Assembly (NCBI GenBank): GCA_964438735.1
Contig: CAYTLW010000174.1
Location: 1-13,527 of the forward strand
DNA from: CAYTLW01 sp964438735
GTDB lineage: Bacteria; Myxococcota_A; UBA9042
Length of the DNA: 13,527 nucleotides
Direction: 5' to 3'
A program made the position numbers and the translations under genes. The notes beneath the pieces are model-generated. The model was not told the DNA's origin and did no database searches. It saw only the letters and a program-made list of their open reading frames with translations. The number at the start of each line of letters is the position of its first letter. The first letter of the stretch is position 1. Below are positions 1-7,453 of the stretch, in pieces.

Positions 1-21
1 TAAGTGGTGCCGGATCACGTC

Positions 22-123
22 TCAAGGCTTGCCAGTCTCAGCGTCACGAACCTTGCGGGCGAGTTGGAGGTAGCCGACCTCGGTTCCGTCCTTGCGCTTG
101 CGTGAGATGCGTTTGACGTACAT
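22..123 (-). pseudogene. Truncated 5' end of an IS1634-type transposase gene
   Basis: Read on the minus strand from ATG at 123, this encodes 33 residues beginning MYVKRISRKRKDGTEVGY and continuing LQLARKVRD, then a TGA at 24-22. The pattern of a short basic start, KDGTEV, then YLQL and a VRD segment is what I know from the N-terminus of IS1634-like (IS4-superfamily) transposases, where it precedes the phrase that normally leads into the DDE nuclease. Here a stop interrupts the frame after GKP. The same frame continues as DVIRHHL up to the window edge, so the gene looks inactivated by a nonsense change or nearby shift, though the rest lies outside. The neighbouring kinase gene points away from it. 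Terminal inverted repeats and target duplications cannot be judged. The assignment rests on a short stretch, so it is moderate. Confidence 0.5.
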
Positions 124-295
124 ACCCACTTCAATGGCATGTAGAAGACGTCATGCCAGGCGCAGTGCAGCCCCGCTTTGGGGCCTGCACGATTCGCTGT
201 GCGCAGGAGTCCCGCGAAGGTGACCTCAACAGGTTGGGCGGAGTGCAATCGCCGGAATCGGCCACGGCTGTCGACCTCAAGTTCCGAGCGCACAA

Positions 296-324
296 TTGGA
301 ACGAGGATGGCACGCTGCTATGGT
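296..324 (+). promoter_or_regulatory. Possible promoter for the kinase gene
   Basis: TTGGAA at 296-301 and TATGGT at 319-324 are separated by 17 bases, each matching four of six consensus positions of a housekeeping sigma-70 promoter. Transcription would begin near 331, some 45 bases before the preferred ATG at 378. Found by eye only; in DNA this GC-rich such matches are uncommon but not decisive. It lies inside the longer reading frame that could start at 153, so if real it argues for the shorter protein. Confidence 0.3.
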
Positions 325-377
325 TGCACCCGCGAGACGCCAACTCGTTGCACTCAAGTGCGTCTTCGGAGCCCGAC

Positions 378-3300
378 ATGGCGACATCGCGTGTCGTCGA
401 ACAGACCATCCGCCAGGCGTTCCCACACCCTGTGGCGTTCGCCTGGCGGCGGATCGCGCTCGAATCTTCAGACGCTGGTCGCATCAAGCAGTTGATCGCC
501 TGCCAGGCAGCCTTTCTGCGCACGCTGGTGGCTCTCCAACTTCCTGACTACGTTCGCGGAACGCCCTCTCGGGCGGTAGAAGATCTGCTGCCCAAGCTCG
601 GTCGGCCGTCTCAGGGTCATCTGGTTGCGCTTCTTCGCGAGATGCTTGCCTGTCTCCGAGACCGCGAGTCGCCGCCGATGTTCGCCCCTGAGGCGGCAGA
701 GTGGTACTTCAGCGCGCCCGATGGCGATGAAACGCCGTCGCAACTCTTCGATCGCCTGGTGACGTTGCGCAACAAGGAGGTGCATGGACAGCCGCTGCAT
801 GGGCTCGCGTTGTCGCAACGCGCTGACCAGATTGCCGACTGCATTCGTCGGCTTCTCCGGAGCTCGCACTGGCTGACCGGGTACCGCTTGCTCCGCCAGT
901 CCGAGGGGCGACTGGTCAGGGGCGGCGGCTTCAAGGGTAAGGTGCAGTACTTCGTCGGCGTCGAGCCACACCCGGAGCCCCTGTCGGCTGCGTGGAGCGC
1001 CGAATTGCTTCCCGAAGCGGTGTACCTGGTTTCGCCCTCTGGCGACGGACTGCTGGAGGTTTCTCCATTCGTCCAGTGGATCTACGACGAATCGGCCCGC
1101 GCTGAACGGCTGTTTGTCTTGCAGAGCATCCGCAGGGCCAAGAAGCTCGTGTTGGTCAACGATGCGACGGGCACGAAGGAGGCCAGGCTGCTCCCGATGG
1201 GCGCCGACGAGCTTCCGTTTGATCGCTGGGTCGAGCGCCGAGAGGAGTGGCGCCCGTTCGTCGCGAACGCCAAGAGGGAGTCATTCCAAAGCGGCTGCTG
1301 GACCATCGTTGGCGCGGTCAGCGAAGTGCTCGACGAGCGATACGAGGTGCGCGGACTGCTCGGCCAGGGCGGCATGGCCACTGTCTACAGGGTATGGGAC
1401 CGCTGGGACGAGGCCGAATTCGCACTGAAGGTGCTGGCGCCGCAACTGTCGGGTGACGCAGCGTTCCGCGAGCGCTTCCTCCGGGAAGCCAGGATGATGA
1501 AACGCCTCCGACACCCAAACATCGTTCGCGTCGAGGAGACGGGGCGACTGGGCGACGGGCGCCTGTGGCTGAAGATGCCGGTATTCGAGGGCGGCACGTT
1601 GGACAACCACATCGTGGCCGGCGGCGTCGATCCTGGTCGGCTGACCGCCTGGGCAACCGAGGTCCTCTCCGCGCTCGAGACGCTTCATGGCAAGTTGATG
1701 ATCCATCGAGACGTCAAGCTCTCGAATCTCCTCGTCGACGAGGATGGCCACGCACACCTCACCGATTTCGGCATCGCGTTGCGGGAAGGAGACAGTCGAC
1801 TGACGCGCACGCGGGAGCAGTTGGGTACCATGGCGTATCTGGCGCCGGAGCGGATGCGTGGCGAGCCGGCGGGACCCGAGTCGGACGTCTACGCGCTGGG
1901 CTGTGTTCTCCATGAACTCATGACTGGCGTTCGGGCGACGCGCGAGCCGGGCATTGGCCTGGAGGGTAGCCTTGGTGAAGTCATCCGCGAGATGACCGCG
2001 ACTGAGCCCGCGAATCGATTGACCGCTGCGGAAGCCCTGCGGCGTCTCGAGACCGAAACTGCGAACAACGTGGGCCGCCAACGGGAGCCGTCGGATCCGC
2101 ACACGCCCGCGCGACGGACCGAGGAAGTCGCCGTCTCGCTTGCCGAGACCACGCGAGCGACGGACACGCCCGGCACGCACAACGGAGCATCCGCGTCGCA
2201 GTCGTTGGACGGGACGGGTGAGCCGGCAGCCGTGCCGACGTGGACCGGCACGGGCTGGGAGACCGATTCGCAACTCCCCCGATTGACGTGGCCGCAACCA
2301 CGGACCGAAGAGCGCGATGAGGCGTCCCCGCTGAGTCGATTTGCCGCCACATCGGGCCGGGAGCCAGGCGAAGGTGTGGTCGCGCGGCACGAGCCCTCGA
2401 AATCGGCAAACCGCGAGGGCCCGTCTTCGAGCGCCAACGGAGGCGATTCCCGGTCGCCGTTGGCGGGAAGTCCAGGCATTCGATCCGCCGAGTCAGGCGG
2501 TAGCCACGGGGCCGAAACCGTGCCGTCTCGCGTCGATGCGGCTGAGGGTTCCCTTGACGATTGGTTCCGTGCGGGCGACGACCACGACCCGAATCGGAAT
2601 GGCGAGCCAGACGCCGAGGATGGGACCGATGCGGTGTCGCCATCCGCCGCGTCCCGCCCTGAGCGGGGAAGCCGCAGGAGGTCGCCGGATCTGGTTGGCC
2701 GAGTGCGCGCCAACAGGCCTGCCATTGTGTTGGGAGTCGGCCTGCTCCTGGCGGCGTTGACGGCAGTTCTCGTCGTCGGACTCGACAGCGATATTCGGCG
2801 CAGTCTGCTCGGAGCTGATGGAGTCCGCGCCGCCGGCGCCACCGGGAACTCTGCTTCAGCAGACAGCCGGGCCCCCGTCGGCAGCGACGGGCAATCCAAG
2901 CGTCGCGCCCTGCCCCCTCGGCGTCAACGCAAGCCCGCAAACGTTCGCTCGGACACCGGACTCCCTGTCACCGCAGCCGCGGAATCGGCAGGCACGAAGC
3001 ACGTGCGCGAGGAATCGCAGGCCGCGATCCGCTCGGAGGTTCGACCACCGGCCGTCGGTGAGCCCGGTGACCCAGGTGAAGCGTCCGCGACGCCTGGCAA
3101 GGCCACCGTCGACAAGTCGTCCGACGAACGCCCTTCCGCATCTGCTCCACGCCCCCCGAGGCCCGCCGGGGCCAGTCGGGACCGCCAGACTCGAGCAACG
3201 ACGGAAAAACAGCAAGCCGGTCCGGAGGCGTTGGCGCGGGCTGCGAAGATGGTGGAACTGGCCCGCAAGTCCACAAACGCAAAACTCAAAGTCTTGTACT

Positions 3301-3692
3301 TGATCAAGGCGGTGAGATTCGCTCCAGAGAATCCGCATTATCGTCGCTTGCTGGAGCTCGCGAAGGCTCAGTTGGCCGCCAACGAGGCCGACACCTCAGA
3401 AGGGCTTCCCAAGTCGGTCATCAAGAGACACATCGACAAGAGAATCGTCAGCATCAAGGCCTGCTACAAGGAGGGCCTGAAGACGAATCGAGATCTGCAG
3501 GGCAGAGTCAAGGTAGTGTTCTTGATTCAGGCGGGCGGCGACGTTGCGGAGGTCGAGGTCGGCGACTCCGATCTCAAGGACGCGGCTGTTGAGTCTTGCA
3601 TCAAACACGTGATCGAGACATGGCGATTCCCCCGTGCGGAGAACGGAGAATCCACCAAGGTCGTCTACCCGTTCTACTTCAGAAACATATGA
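378..3692 (+). CDS. Transmembrane Ser/Thr protein kinase with HEPN-like N-terminus and AgmX/PglI C-terminal domain
   Basis: A Hanks-type kinase of 1104 residues. The frame is open from ATG 153, but ATG 378 has GGAG at 368-371 six bases upstream, so I prefer it. Residues 1-320 are a mainly helical domain of unknown family containing R131-N-K-E-V-H136, the RNx3H pattern of HEPN domains. The kinase domain spans about 322-560: glycine loop GQGGMATVY from 329, lysine K351 in FALKVL, catalytic HRDVKLSN with D445, DFG at D463, and APE ending at E491, all intact, so it should be active in the cytoplasm. A disordered Ser/Pro/Glu/Arg-rich linker runs to about 780, a single membrane helix covers about 781-803, and another disordered stretch leads to a TonB-like AgmX/PglI domain at about 1012-1104, with paired cysteines C1029 and C1074 and the WRFP motif at W1082. 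The likely layout is kinase inside, AgmX domain in the periplasm. The target is unknown. Confidence 0.9.
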   Translation: MATSRVVEQTIRQAFPHPVAFAWRRIALESSDAGRIKQLIACQAAFLRTLVALQLPDYVRGTPSRAVEDLLPKLGRPSQGHLVALLREMLACLRDRESPPMFAPEAAEWYFSAPDGDETPSQLFDRLVTLRNKEVHGQPLHGLALSQRADQIADCIRRLLRSSHWLTGYRLLRQSEGRLVRGGGFKGKVQYFVGVEPHPEPLSAAWSAELLPEAVYLVSPSGDGLLEVSPFVQWIYDESARAERLFVLQSIRRAKKLVLVNDATGTKEARLLPMGADELPFDRWVERREEWRPFVANAKRESFQSGCWTIVGAVSEVLDERYEVRGLLGQGGMATVYRVWDRWDEAEFALKVLAPQLSGDAAFRERFLREARMMKRLRHPNIVRVEETGRLGDGRLWLKMPVFEGGTLDNHIVAGGVDPGRLTAWATEVLSALETLHGKLMIHRDVKLSNLLVDEDGHAHLTDFGIALREGDSRLTRTREQLGTMAYLAPERMRGEPAGPESDVYALGCVLHELMTGVRATREPGIGLEGSLGEVIREMTATEPANRLTAAEALRRLETETANNVGRQREPSDPHTPARRTEEVAVSLAETTRATDTPGTHNGASASQSLDGTGEPAAVPTWTGTGWETDSQLPRLTWPQPRTEERDEASPLSRFAATSGREPGEGVVARHEPSKSANREGPSSSANGGDSRSPLAGSPGIRSAESGGSHGAETVPSRVDAAEGSLDDWFRAGDDHDPNRNGEPDAEDGTDAVSPSAASRPERGSRRRSPDLVGRVRANRPAIVLGVGLLLAALTAVLVVGLDSDIRRSLLGADGVRAAGATGNSASADSRAPVGSDGQSKRRALPPRRQRKPANVRSDTGLPVTAAAESAGTKHVREESQAAIRSEVRPPAVGEPGDPGEASATPGKATVDKSSDERPSASAPRPPRPAGASRDRQTRATTEKQQAGPEALARAAKMVELARKSTNAKLKVLYLIKAVRFAPENPHYRRLLELAKAQLAANEADTSEGLPKSVIKRHIDKRIVSIKACYKEGLKTNRDLQGRVKVVFLIQAGGDVAEVEVGDSDLKDAAVESCIKHVIETWRFPRAENGESTKVVYPFYFRNI

Positions 3693-3720
3693 CGCAGGTT
3701 GCCGGACAAGGACGACCGAA

Positions 3721-4905
3721 TCACCCGGACAGCGGATACACGGCAAACACCCGCCGCAAGACCCAGCCGATGAAGCCGTGGAATACCCCGGGAGCCGAGC
3801 GAACCCGGCCTGACCTGCTGAGCCGGGGATCGTCGGCCGCGACCTGCGTTCGGTAGGTGAGCCCATACGGAGCCATGGCCCCATCGATCTGCATCCCGCA
3901 GAACACCGCCTCGCTCAATCGAAGGCGCCGCCAGCCAACGACGGTAGGAACCGCAACGTTGATCAGGGAGATGTCGGTTCCCGGGTAGTGGATCGTGCCC
4001 TCCCAGCGCAGCTCGACGAGGCCCCCGTCGAGCCTGGTGAGGAGCACCCGCGAATCTTGCACCTCCAACGCCAACGCGGTGCGAATGCTGTCGTGCATCA
4101 GCGCGTGCAGGTAGCTGCCCCCACGCGCCCAGTGGACGGGGCGCGTCCACACTCTTGTTCCGGCTCGACTTGGCAGGCGCGCCAGCGCGGCGGCCACTGC
4201 GGCGCGGGCGGCGCCTGATTGCAGGAAGAAGTCGTCGTCTTCGCTTCTGCTGCGGGCCAGTGTGGCCTTCGCCCCTCCGGCGCTCGCCCGACATTGGCGC
4301 CGGCGGCGGGCGGCGGGCGCGCCTTGGGCGCCGCCGTCGAACTCGCCCTCAAAGGCGTCGTCGCCGGTCATCAGCCACAGGTGCTCGTCAGCGACCTGAC
4401 CCAGCGCAAACGCGTGCCCGCCTGCGACCAGCAGCAGGCTGCCGAGGTGCACGCCCAGGCGCTCTGTGGCGGAGAAGAGCGGTCCGCCTCGCAGAGCTAC
4501 CTGGCGCCCCTCCTGCACGTCTTTGGGGCTGCAATCGGTCGGGAAACGACGACCCATGAATCCGATCGTCCGGCAATGAAGGGAGTTGGTCGTAGCTGCA
4601 TACTCAGGCGGCGCTGCCAACAGCAATGCGGCCGCGGCCGCCACGGCGGCGAGAGCGACCCGGTGACCGCGCGTCCTGGCGCAAGGGCGTGTCAGCCACA
4701 GCAACGGCGTGAACGCCACGAGCGTGAACAGCATGCCGTAGAACAGCATCCAGGAGGCCACGAAGAGCGCTGCTCCCCAGACCGCGCAGTGGGCGGCGAC
4801 CAGGGTGGTGGCCAGGATCTTGCGTGTCGTGGAGCGGTCGTCGCCGCCACTGCACGCACCAACGGGGGGAGCGCGAAATGCAGTCTGCCTGGAGTCGTGG
4901 GGCAT
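3721..4905 (-). CDS. Multi-span membrane protein of unknown family
   Basis: A protein of 394 residues I do not recognise. Two ATGs lie side by side (4908 and 4905); GGAG at 4914-4911 is two bases from the first and five from the second, so the second is the better start. Residues about 30-71 hold two hydrophobic helices with a short turn, and a third, alanine- and leucine-rich one covers about 83-98, followed by APPEYA, which could also be a cleavage-like boundary. The rest (about 100-394) is soluble, with an acidic/arginine-rich middle and a beta-rich C-terminal part containing HYPGTDISLINVAVPTVVGW and AMAPYGLTYRTQV. By topology this tail would sit on one face of the membrane. Wobble positions are strongly G or C in this frame, supporting coding. 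It ends only 28 bases from the convergent kinase gene with no evident terminator between them. Confidence 0.7.
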   Translation of the reverse strand: MPHDSRQTAFRAPPVGACSGGDDRSTTRKILATTLVAAHCAVWGAALFVASWMLFYGMLFTLVAFTPLLWLTRPCARTRGHRVALAAVAAAAALLLAAPPEYAATTNSLHCRTIGFMGRRFPTDCSPKDVQEGRQVALRGGPLFSATERLGVHLGSLLLVAGGHAFALGQVADEHLWLMTGDDAFEGEFDGGAQGAPAARRRRQCRASAGGAKATLARSRSEDDDFFLQSGAARAAVAAALARLPSRAGTRVWTRPVHWARGGSYLHALMHDSIRTALALEVQDSRVLLTRLDGGLVELRWEGTIHYPGTDISLINVAVPTVVGWRRLRLSEAVFCGMQIDGAMAPYGLTYRTQVAADDPRLSRSGRVRSAPGVFHGFIGWVLRRVFAVYPLSG

Positions 4906-5216
4906 CATCTCTCCAACAGCATCCGGGCGCGACTGAGGCCGTCCTCGACGCGCTTGGTCGCCACACGCTGCCCACGGCCCCGGCGCGCGGGGTATCGCAG
5001 TCGGTTCGCAGCAACCCCGCCATTGGCCTGGAGCACCCGGGGCGACCTTTGCGCATCACGATCATGTCGGCGTGGGTGCGCTTGCTCCAGGAACGGCCAG
5101 TTGATCCTGGTGGCGTGTGGTGCAACGCATGTGGCGCAGATGTGCGGATTCTGCTGAATCGAAGGCTGCCCTTGTGGGGCGGAAGCTCGACGAGGGTCGA
5201 TCGCCAGCCAGCTCAA
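4905..5216 (-). CDS. Doubtful small ORF upstream of the membrane protein
   Basis: A 103-codon frame starting with TTG at 5216 and ending in TGA at 4907-4905, overlapping the ATGs of the membrane-protein gene. Its start overlaps the stop of the preceding small ORF in a TTGA arrangement. These overlaps look like translational coupling, which is the only reason to list it. The composition is arginine- and alanine-rich with an isolated CATC motif, I recognise no domain, and wobble-position GC (around 66-73 percent when counted over parts of it) is no better than in competing frames. It may equally be non-coding leader or decayed sequence. Confidence 0.2.
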   Translation of the reverse strand: MSWLAIDPRRASAPQGQPSIQQNPHICATCVAPHATRINWPFLEQAHPRRHDRDAQRSPRVLQANGGVAANRLRYPARRGRGQRVATKRVEDGLSRARMLLER

Positions 5217-5407
5217 CGCAGACCTCGCAGCATGGCTCGATCAACGTCCCTGGGCGTCGATACCCGTCGCAGCCAGCGCATGGTCTCGCCGCGGGGCAGC
5301 AGCCGCGCCTTGCCCACGACCAGGGGTGCGCAGCCGCCGGGCCAGTGGCCGCTGCGACTGGTCCTCTGGATGTGACCTGCGGCGCGGAATGCCATGGCCG
5401 TTCGTCT
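4906..5407. other. Stretch of about 500 bases without a convincing gene
   Basis: Between the M48-like gene and the membrane-protein gene no frame on either strand shows sustained coding character: the best frame changes along the stretch and third-position GC stays between about 58 and 80 percent. Only the two small minus-strand ORFs listed separately are worth naming. No tRNA, repeat or strong hairpin was seen. It may be a decayed gene with frameshifts, or a leader for the membrane-protein gene. Confidence 0.4.
5213..5395 (-). CDS. Doubtful 60-codon ORF, in frame behind the M48-like gene
   Basis: This frame runs from ATG 5395 to TGA 5215-5213 and is in the same phase as the M48-like gene, separated from it only by the TAG at 5410-5408 and four sense codons. 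About 77 percent of its third codon positions are G or C, below the 86 percent or so seen in the last part of the M48-like gene. The product is basic, with a PRGETMRWLRRV segment, and no family comes to mind. It could be a small separate gene, the C-terminal remainder of a longer ancestral protein cut by the TAG, or chance. No good ribosome site is evident for its ATG. Confidence 0.25.
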   Translation of the reverse strand: MAFRAAGHIQRTSRSGHWPGGCAPLVVGKARLLPRGETMRWLRRVSTPRDVDRAMLRGLR

Positions 5408-6250
5408 CTACCACGACGGGTACGTGGCCTCGCGGACGCCCTGGGAGCGGGCCACAGCGTCCATGATTCCGTGCGTCACCTCGGCGGCCAGCAGGGCCTC
5501 AAGTGGGTGGCCGGCGCAGGCCGGCAGGAGCATGCCCCCAACGTCGGCTTCGATCTCGCACCGGCGCCTTTCACTGTTCCGCCAGGGCTGCGCCGGGCGA
5601 GAACAGGCGACCAGCTGTACGCCATGGAAGGTCTCCTGGGCCAGCACGCCCGCCAGCATGGCCTTCAGGTAGCGCCGGGTATCCGGCGGGAAGCGGTTGA
5701 TGCGCCAGACCGGGGGCTTCGCTTCGCCGACTCTGCGCACGGTCACGCGCAGCAATCGAGGCAACAGGTCGGCGTCCATGCCGCCCCGGGCGAGCACCGC
5801 CGCTGCCTCTGCGTGCGGGCGCAGGTGGTCCTCGTTGGGGAGGATCGCCCCGTTGGCCAGGGCGATCGGGTAGCGAACGGCGCCCAGGGCCAGCGTTGCC
5901 TTGCCCGGCACCGCCGCCGCGGGCAACCCCAGCCCGCGTCGACCTCGGCGCGGCGGCGCGTCGTACTCCGTCTGGACCTGCATTCGAGTGGACGGCGTAC
6001 TGAAATTGGACCCCCAGGCTCCGAGAAGGTCGTCCCGCTGGCGTCTGGCCAGGATGATCCGGATGTCCGCCGGCAGCGTGGGTTGACGACGTGTGCTCTT
6101 CGGACTCGCCAGGCAAGACGCCAGAGTCAGCGTGAGGGAATGGCGACTGGTGTTCCGGCCGCGCCCGGATGCTGGTCGAGATGCGGGCTGCCCGCAGGCG
6201 TCTGCCCGGTTGGGGACCTGGAGCACGCGCTCGGTGCAGATCGATTGCAT
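5408..6250 (-). CDS. M48-like (zincin) protein lacking the HExxH active site
   Basis: A 280-residue protein. The frame opens at TTG 6256, but ATG 6250 has GGAG at 6260-6257 six bases away, so that start is preferred. From about residue 116 it follows the M48 peptidase pattern: a GKATLALGAVRYPIALANGA strand-and-turn region, then a helix EAAAVLARGG (148-157) where M48 enzymes have AAVLAHE(I/L)xH, and about 75 residues later CEIEADVGG (231-239), matching the E-x-x-AD helix that carries the third zinc ligand. The HExxH itself is replaced by ARGGMDADL, so zinc-dependent hydrolysis is not expected; a binding or regulatory role is inferred. The first 90 residues are low in recognisable features and no clear signal peptide starts the protein, so ATG 5983 is an alternative start. 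Third positions near the 3' end are about 86 percent G or C, confirming minus-strand coding. Confidence 0.6.
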   Translation of the reverse strand: MQSICTERVLQVPNRADACGQPASRPASGRGRNTSRHSLTLTLASCLASPKSTRRQPTLPADIRIILARRQRDDLLGAWGSNFSTPSTRMQVQTEYDAPPRRGRRGLGLPAAAVPGKATLALGAVRYPIALANGAILPNEDHLRPHAEAAAVLARGGMDADLLPRLLRVTVRRVGEAKPPVWRINRFPPDTRRYLKAMLAGVLAQETFHGVQLVACSRPAQPWRNSERRRCEIEADVGGMLLPACAGHPLEALLAAEVTHGIMDAVARSQGVREATYPSW

Positions 6251-6510
6251 GAACAACTCCGGCGCGGCTGAGTTGGCGACGCGCAGCCGCTGGACCCTTC
6301 CGGCTGGATTCGTCTGACAAGGAACCTCGAGCGCCGGCCGCGCCGAGGCGGAAAGGCCGCCGCCTCTGGCCCCCCACCGCCCAGAACCGTCTGCCGCTGC
6401 CGCGCCGACTGCGAGTGTCTCGCCAGCCTGTCAGACCGCCCCGCATCAACACGGTCCGACGCAGGCGGGGCCAGCAGTCGCCCTTGCAGGCGACGCCGCC
6501 CGCCCGCGCC

Positions 6511-6517
6511 AAGGAGG
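6511..6517 (+). promoter_or_regulatory. Strong ribosome binding site that sets the start of the HEFSS protein
   Basis: AAGGAGG lies five bases before ATG 6523. The same frame is open from ATG 6415, but the earlier codons are arginine- and proline-rich and lead into the signal peptide awkwardly, so this site settles the start at 6523. Confidence 0.85.
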
Positions 6518-6522
6518 AGACC

Positions 6523-7275
6523 ATGTCGAACCTGCCCCCTCGCCACAGCCTGCACCGAGCAGCACTCCTCACATCCACCGCCACCCTCCTGCTGGCGCCC
6601 GTCGATGCCAGCGCCGACAGGTTCGGAATCGCGCGCAAAGTCGACCAGATCGAACGGCGATACGGCGTCCGCGTTCACTACCGTTACGATCCCGAGCGCT
6701 ACTTCCCGCGTCACAAGCGCGAGGCGCCATTCAATGCGCGCTGCACTCAGGCCACCGACCGGCAGGTGGCGCGGGCGCTCGTCGATATCGAGCGGTTCCT
6801 CTCTCCGTACCGGCCGGAGATCATTCGAGCCAACCTCGGCCGCATCTTCTTCTGCGACAAGATGTGGTTTCACGGGCATCGCTACGCGGGCACGTACATC
6901 GACAATGACCTGTACGTGGACGACGACGATCCCGCCTTCCACCTGCACCACGAGTTCTCCAGCGTGGTCATGCAGCTGGTTGCCTTCCCGTGGTCTCGCT
7001 GGCAGGCGCTCCGGGGGCGAGGTCCCGACATCCACCCCGACGACTTCCTCAAGAAGGTCAGGAGCGCGTACAAGCAGTCGAGGTCGTTGTTCAGGCGAGG
7101 CTACTTCATCGCGTACGCGCAATCGAACGTCGAGAACGACTTCAACGTGATGGCGACCTACTTCATGACCGAACGCGCCAGGCTCTGGCGCACGGCGAGG
7201 AGATACCCGAAACTCAGGCAGAAGTACGAGATCGTGCGCGATATCTATCGGCCCCTCATCCGCCGGCGGCCATAA
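6523..7275 (+). CDS. Secreted zincin-like protein with HEFSS motif
   Basis: A 250-residue exported protein. The start at 6523 follows a near-perfect ribosome site. Residues 1-31 form a signal peptide: a basic n-region with H11 and R12, the hydrophobic run AALLTSTATLLLAP, and DASA before D32. The mature part holds LHHEFSSVV with H143-E144-F-S-S147, where a zinc peptidase would have HExxH; the second histidine is therefore serine. Further on, NVENDFNVMATYFM (203-216) resembles the acidic helix that supplies the third ligand in putative zinc-binding metallopeptidases of the 'HEF' type. Two cysteines, C74 and C111, could form a disulfide. By analogy it is an exported peptidase-like protein, perhaps binding zinc weakly or not at all; activity cannot be predicted. 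It is divergent from the M48-like gene (272 bases between the starts) and separated from the downstream operon by 178 bases. Confidence 0.8.
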   Translation: MSNLPPRHSLHRAALLTSTATLLLAPVDASADRFGIARKVDQIERRYGVRVHYRYDPERYFPRHKREAPFNARCTQATDRQVARALVDIERFLSPYRPEIIRANLGRIFFCDKMWFHGHRYAGTYIDNDLYVDDDDPAFHLHHEFSSVVMQLVAFPWSRWQALRGRGPDIHPDDFLKKVRSAYKQSRSLFRRGYFIAYAQSNVENDFNVMATYFMTERARLWRTARRYPKLRQKYEIVRDIYRPLIRRRP

Positions 7276-7360
7276 CACGGATGGCCGCGTCAGCTGCGAT
7301 CACGAGCCGGCAATGCGTTCAGAGGGCGCCTCCTCGGCCACCGTCGCCGGCCAGGCGTGC

Positions 7361-7390
7361 TTGCCCGGGGCTTCGCCACGATGCTACACA
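7361..7390 (+). promoter_or_regulatory. Candidate promoter of the sigma/Lon operon
   Basis: TTGCCC at 7361-7366 and TACACA at 7385-7390 are 18 bases apart. The TTGCC...CTACAC combination is a form I associate with vegetative promoters in myxobacteria. Transcription would start near 7397, about 57 bases before the GTG at 7454. It separates the three-gene operon from the HEFSS gene. Found by eye; no operator-like repeat is evident around it. Confidence 0.4.
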
Positions 7391-7453
7391 TCGGCTGCCA
7401 GCAATCGAGCGGCGCGGAGATACCAGCGCGGAGCGCAGCGGGGGGACCGATCG

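Noticed and set aside
153..377. N-terminal extension of the kinase from ATG 153
   Set aside because: ATG 378 has a well-spaced GGAG, while the upstream 75 codons look unlike a folded domain and contain a possible promoter.
3693..3720. Terminator between the convergent kinase and membrane-protein genes
   Set aside because: The 28-base gap contains no stem-loop or T tract.
4824..5375. Plus-strand ORF with a CNACGAD zinc-ribbon-like motif
   Set aside because: A single CxxC without a partner pair, third-position GC of only about 66 percent around the motif, and overlap with the minus-strand membrane-protein gene start.
6001..6015. TGAAATTGGACCCCC, reminiscent of an insertion-sequence end
   Set aside because: No second inverted copy or transposase nearby, and it lies within the M48-like coding frame.
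5117..6271. Long plus-strand ORF opposite the M48-like gene
   Set aside because: Shadow frame rich in Arg, Gly and Gln; wobble bias in this region supports the minus-strand frame.
6345..6366. Inverted repeat GAGGCGG/CCGCCTC in the divergent intergenic region
   Set aside because: A 7-base GC-only stem with no T tract; between divergent genes a terminator is not expected and such stems arise easily in this base composition.
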